A program made the position numbers and the translations under genes. Positions 27,439 to 35,792 of a stretch of 64,000 bases of DNA are shown piece by piece (the first letter of the stretch is position 1; each line of letters starts with the position of its first letter). The notes under the pieces were generated by a model that had not been told where the DNA came from, did not search any database, and saw only the letters and a program-made list of their open reading frames with translations. Origin of the DNA: Vreelandella neptunia (lineage in GTDB: Bacteria > Pseudomonadota > Gammaproteobacteria > Pseudomonadales > Halomonadaceae). The DNA is taken from positions 682,001 through 746,000 of the forward strand of contig NZ_CP140255.1 of assembly GCF_034479615.1 (NCBI RefSeq), given 5' to 3'.

Positions 27439-27444
27439 GGTATA
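27439..27444 (-). promoter_or_regulatory. Candidate -10 box of the peptide operon
   Basis: On the minus strand TGCTATACC gives an extended -10 (TG-n-TATACC), 66 bases before the peptide start. No good -35 hexamer stands at the right distance; the nearest copy of the inverted-repeat array occupies that place, which suggests activator dependence or repression from there. Confidence 0.4.
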
Positions 27445-27464
27445 GCAATTTTTTTGACTCTATT

Positions 27465-27550
27465 ATGTAAGAAAAAGCTGACATTTCTTGTAAGGAAAAT
27501 CTGATGCATTTCGTAAGAAATAACTTACACATGTAAGAAATAACTTACAT
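27465..27550. promoter_or_regulatory. Array of four GTAAG-N6-CTTAC inverted repeats
   Basis: Four related 20-base units start at 27465, 27488, 27511 and 27531. The rightmost, ATGTAAGAAATAACTTACAT, has perfect seven-base arms; the third has GTAAG/CTTAC; the two left units are decayed (ATGTAAG/CTGACAT and TTGTAAG/CTGATGC). Spacings are 23, 23 and 20 bases, so all lie on nearly the same helix face. The array begins just upstream of the candidate -10 of the peptide operon. It looks like a multi-dimer regulator site. No regulator gene is in the cluster. Confidence 0.7.
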
Positions 27551-27560
27551 CTATGAGCTG

Positions 27561-27916
27561 TTGGCATGGCTATTGGCTTTACTGTCTCCTCTCACGCTTT
27601 ATCTTAATGAGCATGGGGCAGAAGAGGGTATCGGCGTAGCGGATGGCTTTGTGGTGCTAAAAGGCTCACTGTCCCGCGCTGAAGGAGCTGTGTCTATTCA
27701 CTACTGCATGAGTGAGCAACGCCAGCTTTTCCAAGAGCGATGCATATTGGCTCCGTTGGATGTAAAACGAGTATTCACGCAGGGTTTTCGTTTTCCCTCC
27801 CCTCAACAGCAGCTGACATATTGGTAGGCGGCAGCGCCAATGGTCGGCTGGCTTGGAAAGATGCTAGCGGTAAAATCTTGAAAGCCATTCAGGATGAGAG
27901 CTTGGCGAGTATTTAA
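27561..27916 (+). pseudogene. Frameshifted remnant of a DUF4357-domain gene
   Basis: The first frame reads DGFVVLKGSLSRAEGAVS and continues to FRFPSPQQ near 27810. The remainder of the domain then continues in another frame as AADILVGGSANGRLAWKDASG and ends at a TAA at 27914. Together these match the DUF4357 domain, normally the C-terminus of GIY-YIG nuclease-type or restriction-associated proteins. The rest of the parent gene is absent and one frameshift breaks what is left, so it is a relic of an earlier insertion. Confidence 0.7.
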
Positions 27917-27962
27917 TATGTGCTTACCGTGCTTCCCTCAGGCTCAATACAATCCTCCACCT

Positions 27963-28521
27963 GATGCCGCTTTTGAGCATACTCAGCGGGTGACAGTTAA
28001 TTGAGAGGGAGACTGAAACAACACTGCACTTGCGGCAAAAGAGGCGATGCGCCCAAGTCGCTGTGTGCTTTACTATCTGCACTTGTTATTCACGGAGGAA
28101 GCATCCATGGCCATAGGTGGCTTGATAGGATTACTGGATGACATTGCCGCATTGGCGAAGTTGACTGCAGCATCACTGGACGATGTGAGTGCCGCCGCTG
28201 GGCGTGCGACGGCGAAGGCGGCCGGGGTGGTGGTGGATGATACGGCAGTAACGCCGCAATATTTGCAGGGGGTGGCAGCGGAGCGTGAACTGTCGCTTGT
28301 GAAGCAGATCGCGCTGGGCTCCATCCGCAACAAGCTGATTTTTATCCTGCCTGCGGCTCTGCTGCTGAATCACTTTTTGCCCATGCTATTGCCGATCATC
28401 CTGATGGTGGGCGGCACCTATCTGGCCTTTGAGGGGGCGGAGAAAGTCTGGCACAAGCTTTCCGGCAAGCATGACGATGACAAGCCAGCGGTAGAAAAGG
28501 GGCCGGAAGCCGAGAAAAAGA
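27963..28521. repeat. Direct duplication, right copy
   Basis: Partner of 24289-24826. Here the repeat runs into the complete DUF808 gene, so this copy is the intact one. The two leaders share blocks such as GATGCCGC and CTGAAACAACA but have diverged more than the coding part, which suggests recombination between related strains' alleles rather than a very fresh duplication. Confidence 0.8.
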
Positions 28522-29057
28522 TCGTGAGTGGTGCCATTCGCACCGACCTGATTCTGTCCGCCGAAATCATGGTGATCGCGCTTTCCACCGTTTCCCATCA
28601 GGGGTTCTGGTCACAGATGGTCAGCTTGGTGGTGGTCGCATTTGTCATCACTATCTTGGTGTATGGCGTGGTAGCGCTGTTGGTCAGGATGGATGATATC
28701 GGTCTGAGGCTCGCCCAACGGGAAAGTTCGGGCGTGCAGAAGCTGGGCCGTGGTCTGGTGACGGCCATGCCCAAGGTACTATCGACCATCGCAGTGGTGG
28801 GTACCATTGCCATGCTGTGGGTGGGTGGGCATATCCTGATGGCCAATCTGGGGGCCGATGGCACGGGTTGGTTCAACGCCCCCTATGAGTGGGTTCACCA
28901 CATTGAGCATGGCATTCGCGAGGCAACCGGTGCCTTGGGCGGTACGCTGGGCTGGAGCTTCAATACACTGTGCTCTGCAGTGATTGGCTTTGTGGTCGGC
29001 TCGGTGGTGGTGGGCGTGGTGCACCTACTTCCTGTTAAGAAGGCGCATGTCGAATAG
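28107..29057 (+). CDS. DUF808/YedI-family membrane protein
   Basis: A 316-residue inner-membrane protein of the DUF808 (YedI) family. It begins MAIGGLIGLLDDIAALAKLTAASLDDVSAA, as is typical. Hydrophobic spans lie near residues 80-110 (IFILPAALLLNHFLPMLLPIILMVGG), 150-200, 225-250 and 285-310. GGAGG stands just before the ATG at 28107. Function is unknown in the family; knockouts in E. coli have no clear phenotype. A truncated 5' copy lies 3.7 kb upstream, and the AT-rich peptide cluster between them suggests this gene was the target of the insertion. Confidence 0.9.
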   Translation: MAIGGLIGLLDDIAALAKLTAASLDDVSAAAGRATAKAAGVVVDDTAVTPQYLQGVAAERELSLVKQIALGSIRNKLIFILPAALLLNHFLPMLLPIILMVGGTYLAFEGAEKVWHKLSGKHDDDKPAVEKGPEAEKKIVSGAIRTDLILSAEIMVIALSTVSHQGFWSQMVSLVVVAFVITILVYGVVALLVRMDDIGLRLAQRESSGVQKLGRGLVTAMPKVLSTIAVVGTIAMLWVGGHILMANLGADGTGWFNAPYEWVHHIEHGIREATGALGGTLGWSFNTLCSAVIGFVVGSVVVGVVHLLPVKKAHVE

Positions 29058-29087
29058 GGTTGACGCCGGTGTTTGCGGTGGTGCTTT

Positions 29088-30023
29088 TTAACGGCTCAGA
29101 GCACTGAAAGTGTCGGGATCAGTGAACTCTGTTGGCTCTCCCTCTCGTGCCTCTTGGCGAAGCGTTCTTATGTCACGCGCAGGGGGCGCGCCGAACAGCC
29201 GAGAATATTCTCGACTGAATTGCGACAGACTCTCGTAGCCAACCGATAAAGCGACGGCGGTGACACCGCCAGATTCAGTGAAGAGCATTCTGCGCGCTTC
29301 ATAGAGTCTGATCTGTTTTTGATACTGAAGAGGCGACAATCTAACCGTCGCTTTGAAGCGTCGATGAAACGCTGAAGGGCTCATATTCACTGTCGCCGCA
29401 AGCTCCTCAACCCGGAATGCCGTTGCGTAATTTTGCCGAATCCATGTGATAGCACGCCTGATTTGGAAAAAGCGATCATCGATGCCTGCTATTTGTCTTA
29501 GCACCGTACCTTGTGGGCCGCGCAGCATTCGATACAGGATCTCATGTTCGATGAGAGGCGCGATTAAAGCTATATCCTCCGGCTGATCGGTAAGGCGAAC
29601 CATCCTGTACCAAGCATCGGCAAGATCGTCACTCACGTAGTCAATGCAGAAGCCTCTCGTCTCAGACATGCTCAAAGGACTATCCACCTTGCACAAAATC
29701 TCAGTGACTAAAGCTTGGTCAAGAGATAGGCGCAACGCCAAGTAGGGAGTGGCCGGACTCGCTTCTTCGACTTCTCCAACCACTGGCAGCTCGACTGATG
29801 TAATAAAGCTTTGGCCTGCCTGATAGTTGACGACTTGATCTCCGATGACAATCCGCTTGCTCCCTTGCAGGATCAGGCTAATCAGGGGCTGATAGATCTC
29901 AGGAAAAAGCTCGGTCGGTGCGCAAACCCGGAGAATATTCAAACGCGGGATATGAGTTTGGGTAAGCACGCCTTTCGCACGTTTTTCTACCAGCGATTTT
30001 AGTTTTTCAATCGAATTATTCAT
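29088..30023 (-). CDS. AraC-family transcriptional regulator
   Basis: A 311-residue activator. The N-terminal half is the AraC_N ligand domain (LVEKRAKGVLTQTHIPRLNILRV, ISLILQGSKRIVIGDQVVNYQAGQSFI). The C-terminal 100 residues hold the double helix-turn-helix (FRVEELAATVNMSPSAFHRRFKATVRLSPLQYQK and VTAVALSVGYESLSQFSREYSRLFGAPPARDI). ATG at 30023 is preferred over an in-frame upstream ATG because the latter adds an unrelated hydrophobic stretch. It is divergent from the SDR gene at 30224, which it most likely activates in response to an organic ligand; regulators of this group often control such reductases. Confidence 0.9.
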   Translation of the reverse strand: MNNSIEKLKSLVEKRAKGVLTQTHIPRLNILRVCAPTELFPEIYQPLISLILQGSKRIVIGDQVVNYQAGQSFITSVELPVVGEVEEASPATPYLALRLSLDQALVTEILCKVDSPLSMSETRGFCIDYVSDDLADAWYRMVRLTDQPEDIALIAPLIEHEILYRMLRGPQGTVLRQIAGIDDRFFQIRRAITWIRQNYATAFRVEELAATVNMSPSAFHRRFKATVRLSPLQYQKQIRLYEARRMLFTESGGVTAVALSVGYESLSQFSREYSRLFGAPPARDIRTLRQEAREGEPTEFTDPDTFSALSR

Positions 30024-30223
30024 GTCATTACTTCTAGCATGGCTTGCATTGCGCATCCATGAATTAAGCAGGAATGTGCAATTTATAGGCTGGAATAGAC
30101 ACGCCACTTGTTAGGTGCGCTGTTATAAATATTGACGATCCCGTTGGGCTCTTTAATGGACGCTCTAGCGTTACAGACCTGTTTATTTTCACAAGTTCAC
30201 GTCTTACAGAAAGGGAATACGCT

Positions 30224-30958
30224 ATGGAACTTAAAAATTCGGTAGTCCTTGTGACGGGGGCTTCATCAGGCATTGGTGAAGCGACAGCACGCGCGGTCGC
30301 TCAAGCTGGCGCGAGTGCTGTGTTGTTGGCGAGACGTCAAGATAGGCTCGACGATTTGGCGAGTGAGCTGGGAAATGATGTTCTTGCCTTACCCTGCGAC
30401 GTCACCAATCCAGTCGAGGTTAAAAAAGCTGTCCAGATCGCGCAGGAGAGGTATGGTCGAATCGATGTCTTGATCAACAATGCGGGACAGGGGCTATATG
30501 CCTCGATTGAAGACATCGGCATTGAAGATTTTCGGGGACTGCTCAATCTAAATACAGTTGCACCACTGATTATGATGCAAGCGGTGATCCCTCTTATGCG
30601 CAAACAAGGAGCCGGATGCATCGTCAATGTTAGCTCGGGCGCGACTTTAGCAACTTACCCCGGTGTGGCAGCTTATACGAGCTCAAAGTCAGCACTCAAC
30701 ATGATCTCAAAAGTTGCACGGCTTGAGCTGGCGGATGCAGGCATCACCGTATCGTTGATACACCCTTTCATGACAGCGACAGAGTTCTATGGCTCGGTGA
30801 AATCAGGCCTGAGCACAGCACAGGAGCAAGAGGTTGGGGCAACGTCGATAGCTCACCCACCGTCCTTGGTCGCGCAAATGATCGTCAACCTTATCAGGAC
30901 TGGCGACGAAGAGGCTGATCTTGTCCCGAGAGAATATGGGGGAAGTTTCGAGGGGTAA
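30224..30958 (+). CDS. Short-chain dehydrogenase/reductase
   Basis: A 244-residue NAD(P)-dependent oxidoreductase. The cofactor loop VLVTGASSGIGEATARAV is at residues 9-26, the NNAG motif near residue 85 (VLINNAGQGLYA), the catalytic serine in IVNVSSGAT, and the YxxxK pair in AAYTSSKSALN. A ribosome site (AGAAAGGGAA) precedes the ATG at 30224. The C-terminus ends somewhat abruptly in PREYGGSFEG, but the length is within the family range. It is divergent from an AraC regulator that probably controls it. Substrate unknown. Confidence 0.9.
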   Translation: MELKNSVVLVTGASSGIGEATARAVAQAGASAVLLARRQDRLDDLASELGNDVLALPCDVTNPVEVKKAVQIAQERYGRIDVLINNAGQGLYASIEDIGIEDFRGLLNLNTVAPLIMMQAVIPLMRKQGAGCIVNVSSGATLATYPGVAAYTSSKSALNMISKVARLELADAGITVSLIHPFMTATEFYGSVKSGLSTAQEQEVGATSIAHPPSLVAQMIVNLIRTGDEEADLVPREYGGSFEG

Positions 30959-31864
30959 GAAGGGCTACTAAAGCAGCGGCATAGAAAAGCGCTGCGTGAG
31001 GAGGGGCATGGGGTTTGGGCGCAATCACTTTACTGCTTAATAGATCGTGAACAGGTTCTAAGGGGGCATTCAGAGAAGTGAAGTGGTTCAATGACTCCGG
31101 ACACCCATCGCCCCAGCACGATGCTATCGCCCTATACACACGCCAGGGCGCGCCTCAGCGCCCTGGCAGTGAAGCGTCATGGGGCTGGCTGTGTGAGGTG
31201 TTGTGTGATGAGGTTTGTACGAACTCACAAAGAGCATATCGATAAGATGTTTACTCGCTGGCTTAAAAGCCACTTGCAGCGGTTCGCGGCTGAGGTCAAC
31301 TTCAATTAGCTAAACAGTTTGGTGGCGGATAAAGCCATGTTGGCCGACAACTTCTTGTGTGTACTTTAGTCATAAGGCTTTCTTGAATTAGTGTTGGGGT
31401 TTAAAAGGGAGTGTTGTTAGATTTAATCGAATTTTTTAATTAAGTATAATTTATCATTTTTTTAGTGTCGTAAGGGCTGCCTCTCTCAGTTTATGCGCTG
31501 CTGAAGCGCCATTATTTAAACTATTCTTGGCGTAAGTGTGAGGCCGGTCTTATTTTAAAATGACGCTGGGAACACGAAATTACATAAGCTTTCGATGTAA
31601 CATTTGTTCACTTTTCAATGGTGACAGCTTCGAATTTTTTTATGATAATGACAAAAAGGTGCTACAAAGTTGGGAGCATGTGAAAAAAATCTGAATCAAC
31701 TGTAGTACAGCACGTTAGCGTGCCTATGTCTAAAAACGGACTTATTACCAATAACCCCACGGGGGATAAACTTACTCTGCCTGTTTTGGCCAAGATCTGA
31801 GTATCCTGAGAGAAGGTTTGCACCTCATGCTCGCTTTCCACGAGGAAGCAAGAGGGAGTCGGCG
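30959..31864. other. Long non-coding region before the diguanylate cyclase
   Basis: About 900 bases with no gene I can support. A 72-codon open frame at 31091 has no ribosome site and an odd Arg/His-rich composition. The middle (31370-31640) is AT-rich. I looked upstream of the cyclase start for a c-di-GMP riboswitch and did not see the conserved core. No repeat or tRNA is evident. Confidence 0.4.
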
Positions 31865-32998
31865 ATGCTTAATATAAAAAGACTCTGGTCGCTTGGTGTT
31901 CAAAAAAACTCGCCAAGAACGAGGAGACAGATACAGCTTTGTAATCAGATTGCGCTACTTTTTACCCTGGCTACCGTGTTTCCGTACCAGCTCTTTTATT
32001 TTATCTATGATTATACTCTTTATCACGATGTGTTTGTTGCCAATCTGATCTTTATAATCGTGTACTTGTCGGTTCTGCTATTAAATCATAAACGTCGATA
32101 CGCTACTGCAAAAAAAGTGTTACTGGTTAACACCTGTTGTCAGCTGTTACTTGTTAATTATTACATCAGCTCGGAGGCGGGGGTGCATCTATATTATTTT
32201 ACCCTAGCTGGCATATTGCTTTTTCTTTATCAAAATCTTCGTACTCTGGTGTATTTTGTACTCCTGGCAACACTCGGGACGCTTTTTACGATCACCCATT
32301 TTCTCTTTTCACCGGACACCGCGATCACACCGATTCCTTCTCCATGGGTCGAGATCATGTATGCAGGTAGCGTGGCGGCTGTGCTGGGATTGTTGGGTGT
32401 CTTTTTAATGTTCTTTCGAAATCAAATTAATCAGGCTGAAAAAGAACTAAATGAGAAGAATGATTACTTAAAAATGTTAAGCAATACCGATCCATTAACG
32501 GGGTTAGCGAACCGCCGTGTACTGGATGAAGCCCTTGATACGGAGTGGTACCGGCTGTCACGAAACCCTACGCCATTGTCCGTCATTATGTGCGACGTAG
32601 ATCATTTTAAGCTATTCAATGATCGCTATGGTCATAACAGCGGCGATCACTGTTTGAAACAAGTTGCGGCTGTGTTGAAAGGGGTTCTGTTTCGGCCTTC
32701 TGACTTGGCGGTGCGCTATGGTGGAGAAGAGTTCGCGGTGGTTTTACCTGGCACAGATGAAGCAGGGGCCCGGCACATAGGGGAAAGGCTACGTGAGGCA
32801 GTGGAGTGCCTGAATATTCCCAATGAAGATGTCGGGGCTGATGCTTATGTGACTGTTAGCGTCGGTGTTTCTAGCTTTGATCATTTTAATTGCCACTCGG
32901 GTGGCCCTGTTCGCCTGCTGAACAGCGCTGATAAAGCACTTTACCGGGCGAAGTCCAGTGGTCGTAATAAGGTGGTTTTCCTGGGCTATGACAGTTAG
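31865..32998 (+). CDS. Membrane-bound diguanylate cyclase
   Basis: A 377-residue enzyme that makes the second messenger cyclic di-GMP from two GTP. The N-terminal 185 residues form about six hydrophobic spans (for example FIIVYLSVLLL near 65 and YFVLLATLGTLFTI near 135), a MASE-type membrane sensor. The GGDEF domain begins with LSNTDPLTGLANRRVLDEAL. The active-site motif is GGEEF at 286-290, and an inhibitory-site RxxD (R277-D280) lies five residues before it, so product inhibition is likely. GAGGGAG precedes the ATG. It stands alone; the sensed signal is unknown. Confidence 0.93.
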   Translation: MLNIKRLWSLGVQKNSPRTRRQIQLCNQIALLFTLATVFPYQLFYFIYDYTLYHDVFVANLIFIIVYLSVLLLNHKRRYATAKKVLLVNTCCQLLLVNYYISSEAGVHLYYFTLAGILLFLYQNLRTLVYFVLLATLGTLFTITHFLFSPDTAITPIPSPWVEIMYAGSVAAVLGLLGVFLMFFRNQINQAEKELNEKNDYLKMLSNTDPLTGLANRRVLDEALDTEWYRLSRNPTPLSVIMCDVDHFKLFNDRYGHNSGDHCLKQVAAVLKGVLFRPSDLAVRYGGEEFAVVLPGTDEAGARHIGERLREAVECLNIPNEDVGADAYVTVSVGVSSFDHFNCHSGGPVRLLNSADKALYRAKSSGRNKVVFLGYDS

Positions 32999-33143
32999 CG
33001 TTCTTTTGTCGGTGATGCCTCCTAAAGCGGCTCATCTAGAGGGATCACTTATCCCGGCTGGGCTCTTTCGTATTTCTCCTTAGCACAAATAGCGTAACCC
33101 CCTAACAAGCTATCCGTAAGATAGATCTGAAAAGCCTAAGGGT

Positions 33144-33452
33144 TCATTCAGAGACGCTCTCGCAGTTGTCGCGATAAAGAGGGGCATCGATGCCCAAGGC
33201 CAGTTGCTTGGTGGCGCTGTTGTAGTAGAAGTGGCCGAGCTCGACGCTTGAATGCGCATAGTCGCCGCATACACCATAGCCCTTGTTGACTCGCTTCAAG
33301 TTGGAAATCTCAGCGGGTGTCTGGCTGTCGAGGCTGTCAGATATAGTCGCGGCGATGTGGGCATCACGCTGTGCCTCGGAATAGGCCTGGCTACCGAATA
33401 CCAGGCCAGCAACGATGAAAATGGCAACGACGGGAATCCATAGGTTATGCAT
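33144..33452 (-). CDS. Hypothetical single-span or secreted protein
   Basis: A 102-residue protein beginning MHNLWIPVVAIFIVAGLVFGSQAYSEAQR: a hydrophobic N-terminal helix that is a signal peptide or membrane anchor, followed by a small hydrophilic domain with two cysteines (YGVCGDYAHS and YRDNCESVSE) that could form a disulfide in the periplasm. The ending resembles several small envelope proteins of gammaproteobacteria (YGVCGDYxxxxxG..., DGxxLCRN-like), but I know no function. The ATG at 33452 is preferred; an upstream in-frame ATG adds an unrelated hydrophobic leader. Confidence 0.6.
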   Translation of the reverse strand: MHNLWIPVVAIFIVAGLVFGSQAYSEAQRDAHIAATISDSLDSQTPAEISNLKRVNKGYGVCGDYAHSSVELGHFYYNSATKQLALGIDAPLYRDNCESVSE

Positions 33453-33541
33453 TGAGTGTCCAGTTAAAGGATATAAGCGTGCATGATGCAGCAGAAAAAT
33501 TAGCGGCAGAAACATTATTTAGCGGGAGAATAACTTTTTAA

Positions 33542-33575
33542 CCATCCCATCCCATCCCATCCCATCCCATCCCAT
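33542..33575. repeat. CCCAT pentanucleotide microsatellite
   Basis: CCAT followed by six perfect CCCAT units, then a decayed TTCAT. It lies 24 bases beyond the 3' end of a TetR-type gene. A five-base unit can change length by slippage; here it is outside coding sequence, so any effect would be on transcript ends. Confidence 0.9.
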
Positions 33576-33599
33576 TTCATTGGCTGGCTAATACTTGGT

Positions 33600-34229
33600 T
33601 TACATAAGGGCCTGCGAACCATTGCATGCGGCGTCCCACAGCTTCATGAGCTCGGTAATAGAGGCATTGAAGACCGATATCTTGACGCCGTCTCTCGCTG
33701 ATATCGACACACCCAGCAGAAAGCTACTGAACGCCGTACCCATGGCCTGGGCATCGGTACCTTCCGAAAGCTCGCCCATAGCAATGCCGCGCTCAACGCA
33801 GCGTACAAACCCGGCATGAGTACGCGCACGTGAGACGGCCAGCGGCTTTGTGACATGAGCATGCTCATTTTTTGGCGCACTCATGGTTCCCAAGGCCACC
33901 ATGCAGCCTTTTGGATGTCCCGATTCGCACTGCATTTTCGTTGAGCGACGCAGCGTCAATTCGACCGCGTCTCTGGGAGCTATTTCATCGTCCCATAGGC
34001 CGTCTGTCACGCGGGCATAGCTCTCCAGGTAGCACTGCACAGCCTCTTTGAATAAGGCCTCCTTAGATCCGAAAGCGGCATAAAAGCTTGGCGCAGAGAT
34101 GCCTCCACCGATCTGAGCTTTGAGCTGGCTCAAAGACGTTGTCTCGTAACCCTGCTCCCAGAAAAGGTGCATCGCTTGCTCGATGGCTTGCTGCCGATCA
34201 AACGCTCTGGGACGCCCCATCTGTGCCAT
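33600..34229 (-). CDS. TetR/AcrR-family repressor
   Basis: A 209-residue repressor. The N-terminal helix-turn-helix is GRPRAFDRQQAIEQAMHLFWEQGYETTSLSQLKAQI with the following SFYAAFGSKEALFKEAV, typical of the family. The C-terminal ligand domain has the CxxGCMV-like segment GHPKGCMVALGTMSAP seen in the group that controls oxidoreductases and exporters. It is divergent from an MFS transporter gene with 174 bases between, which is the probable target. Confidence 0.9.
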   Translation of the reverse strand: MAQMGRPRAFDRQQAIEQAMHLFWEQGYETTSLSQLKAQIGGGISAPSFYAAFGSKEALFKEAVQCYLESYARVTDGLWDDEIAPRDAVELTLRRSTKMQCESGHPKGCMVALGTMSAPKNEHAHVTKPLAVSRARTHAGFVRCVERGIAMGELSEGTDAQAMGTAFSSFLLGVSISARDGVKISVFNASITELMKLWDAACNGSQALM

Positions 34230-34403
34230 TGATAACTCCAGTACGTCACTAAGATATGTGAGTTATAGACTACTCGATACAAAACTTATTGACAATAATC
34301 TGGCGGGTACCTCATATTTATACCGATCGATACATAAGTTTCATGGAATGCTCTGGGTGCTTGCTGCCTAGCGCTAAACTTCATCTTCGAAAAGGTATTT
34401 TTT

Positions 34404-35624
34404 GTGGACTCCTCATCTATTCAGGCTGAATCAGCGGCGGCCGATAAGCTTCCCATGTCTGCACTGCTGGCCTTGGCCATGACGGGCTTTATCTGCATCG
34501 TGACAGAAACGCTGCCTGCGGGCTTGTTACCTCAAATCAGTGAAGGCCTCGGGATCAGCCAGGCTTTGGCAGGTCAAATGGTGACGGCTTATGCGCTGGG
34601 GTCGTTGTTAGCGGCGATTCCTTTGACGATTGCGACGCGTGGTTGGCGACGACGTAATGTCTTGCTGCTCACCATTATCGGGTTCTTGGTTTTTAACTCG
34701 ATCACGGCGCTATCCAGTAGCTATGCCATAACGTTGGTTGCCCGCTTCTTTGCGGGTGTTGCCGCTGGGTTGGCTTGGAGTCTTCTCGCGGGTTATGCGC
34801 GGCGTATGGTTGCTCCCCATCAACAAGGGCGCGCCATGGCTGTAGCGATGGTCGGCATCCCCATTGCGCTTTCTCTAGGGGTGCCTCTTGGGACATACAT
34901 GGGCTCTGTCGCCGGTTGGCGTACCGCTTTCTGGGTCATGTCTGCTTTGACACTGGTGCTGGCAGTATGGGTAATGGCCAAGGTTCCCGACTATCCCGGC
35001 CAGCCGAAAGGCGAGCGTATGCCATTGCGAAAAATCTTTACGACCCCGGGCGTTCGGCCCGTGCTTGCCGTAGTCATGGCATGGATGCTGGCCCACAATA
35101 TTCTCTACACCTACATTGCGCCGTTTGTGGCGACAACGGGCCTCGGCGAACGGGTTGATCTGGCGCTATTGACCTTTGGCGTTGCATCGCTGGGTGGCAT
35201 CTGGATGGCCGGCAAGCTGGTGGACAGCCATTTGCGAATCACGGTACTGGTAAGCCTGGCTGCGTTCGCGATCACCGCATTCATCTTTGGTGTCAACACG
35301 CAAAGCTCCGTTGTCGTCTTTATCGGTATTGTGGTGTGGGGGGTTACCTTCGGCGGTGCTTCCACATTGCTGCAAACGGCGCTGGCCGATACGGCCGGAA
35401 GTGGCGCGGATGTGGCGCTTTCCATGAATGTAGTGGCCTGGAATGGCGCGATTGCGGGCGGTGGCGTCGCTGGCGGTATGCTCCTTAATGCATGGGGCGT
35501 CAGCGCCTTCCCCTGGGCTCTGGTGGTCTTGCTGATTATCGGTTTCATCGTCGCATGGGGGGCGCGTTCACATGCTTTCAAACCAGGCCGCCGACATGGA
35601 GACACCCAGGTTGCTGCGCATTGA
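34404..35624 (+). CDS. MFS drug/sugar exporter (DHA1 type)
   Basis: A 406-residue inner-membrane transporter with twelve spans, of the AraJ/YdhP-like DHA1 group: LLPQISEGLGISQALAGQMVTAYALGSLLAAIPLT is a typical first-span region, and the loop between spans 2 and 3 is ATRGWRRRN. GTG at 34404 is the likely start; the ribosome site is weak. Members pump out sugars or hydrophobic drugs with protons. The divergent TetR gene probably represses it. Confidence 0.88.
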   Translation: MDSSSIQAESAAADKLPMSALLALAMTGFICIVTETLPAGLLPQISEGLGISQALAGQMVTAYALGSLLAAIPLTIATRGWRRRNVLLLTIIGFLVFNSITALSSSYAITLVARFFAGVAAGLAWSLLAGYARRMVAPHQQGRAMAVAMVGIPIALSLGVPLGTYMGSVAGWRTAFWVMSALTLVLAVWVMAKVPDYPGQPKGERMPLRKIFTTPGVRPVLAVVMAWMLAHNILYTYIAPFVATTGLGERVDLALLTFGVASLGGIWMAGKLVDSHLRITVLVSLAAFAITAFIFGVNTQSSVVVFIGIVVWGVTFGGASTLLQTALADTAGSGADVALSMNVVAWNGAIAGGGVAGGMLLNAWGVSAFPWALVVLLIIGFIVAWGARSHAFKPGRRHGDTQVAAH

Positions 35625-35646
35625 GCCAAGGTTGCTCGGTCGATGA

Positions 35647-35757
35647 ATGCTTGCCATCGCTGAAGAGCTCCACGTCGCTCGTGCGGTAGAAAAACTGAAC
35701 ACTAGGTAGTTGCCACTGTCGCGCACCACCCAGGAAGTGGAGGAATATCTGGGCTGA
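35647..35757 (+). pseudogene. Relic of a LysR-family regulator
   Basis: One frame reads MLAIAEELHVARAVEKLN and, after a stop and a small deletion, LPLSRTTQEVEEYLG. These are the helix-turn-helix of a LysR regulator (AEELHFxRAAxxL...PPLSRxIxxLE). The rest of the gene is absent. Confidence 0.6.
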
Positions 35758-35792
35758 GACAGTACCCGTAATCTGCTCAAACTGAGGGTCGT

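Noticed and set aside
27465..27550. CRISPR array
   Set aside because: Units are 20 bases with almost no spacer and differ from one another; they look like protein-binding palindromes.
31091..31309. 72-codon open frame after the SDR gene
   Set aside because: No ribosome site, Arg/His/Cys-rich and unlike any family; likely chance.
31700..31864. c-di-GMP riboswitch before the diguanylate cyclase
   Set aside because: I looked for the conserved core and did not find it; only a weak hairpin before the start codon.
33542..33575. CRISPR repeat
   Set aside because: The units are five-base tandem repeats without spacers.
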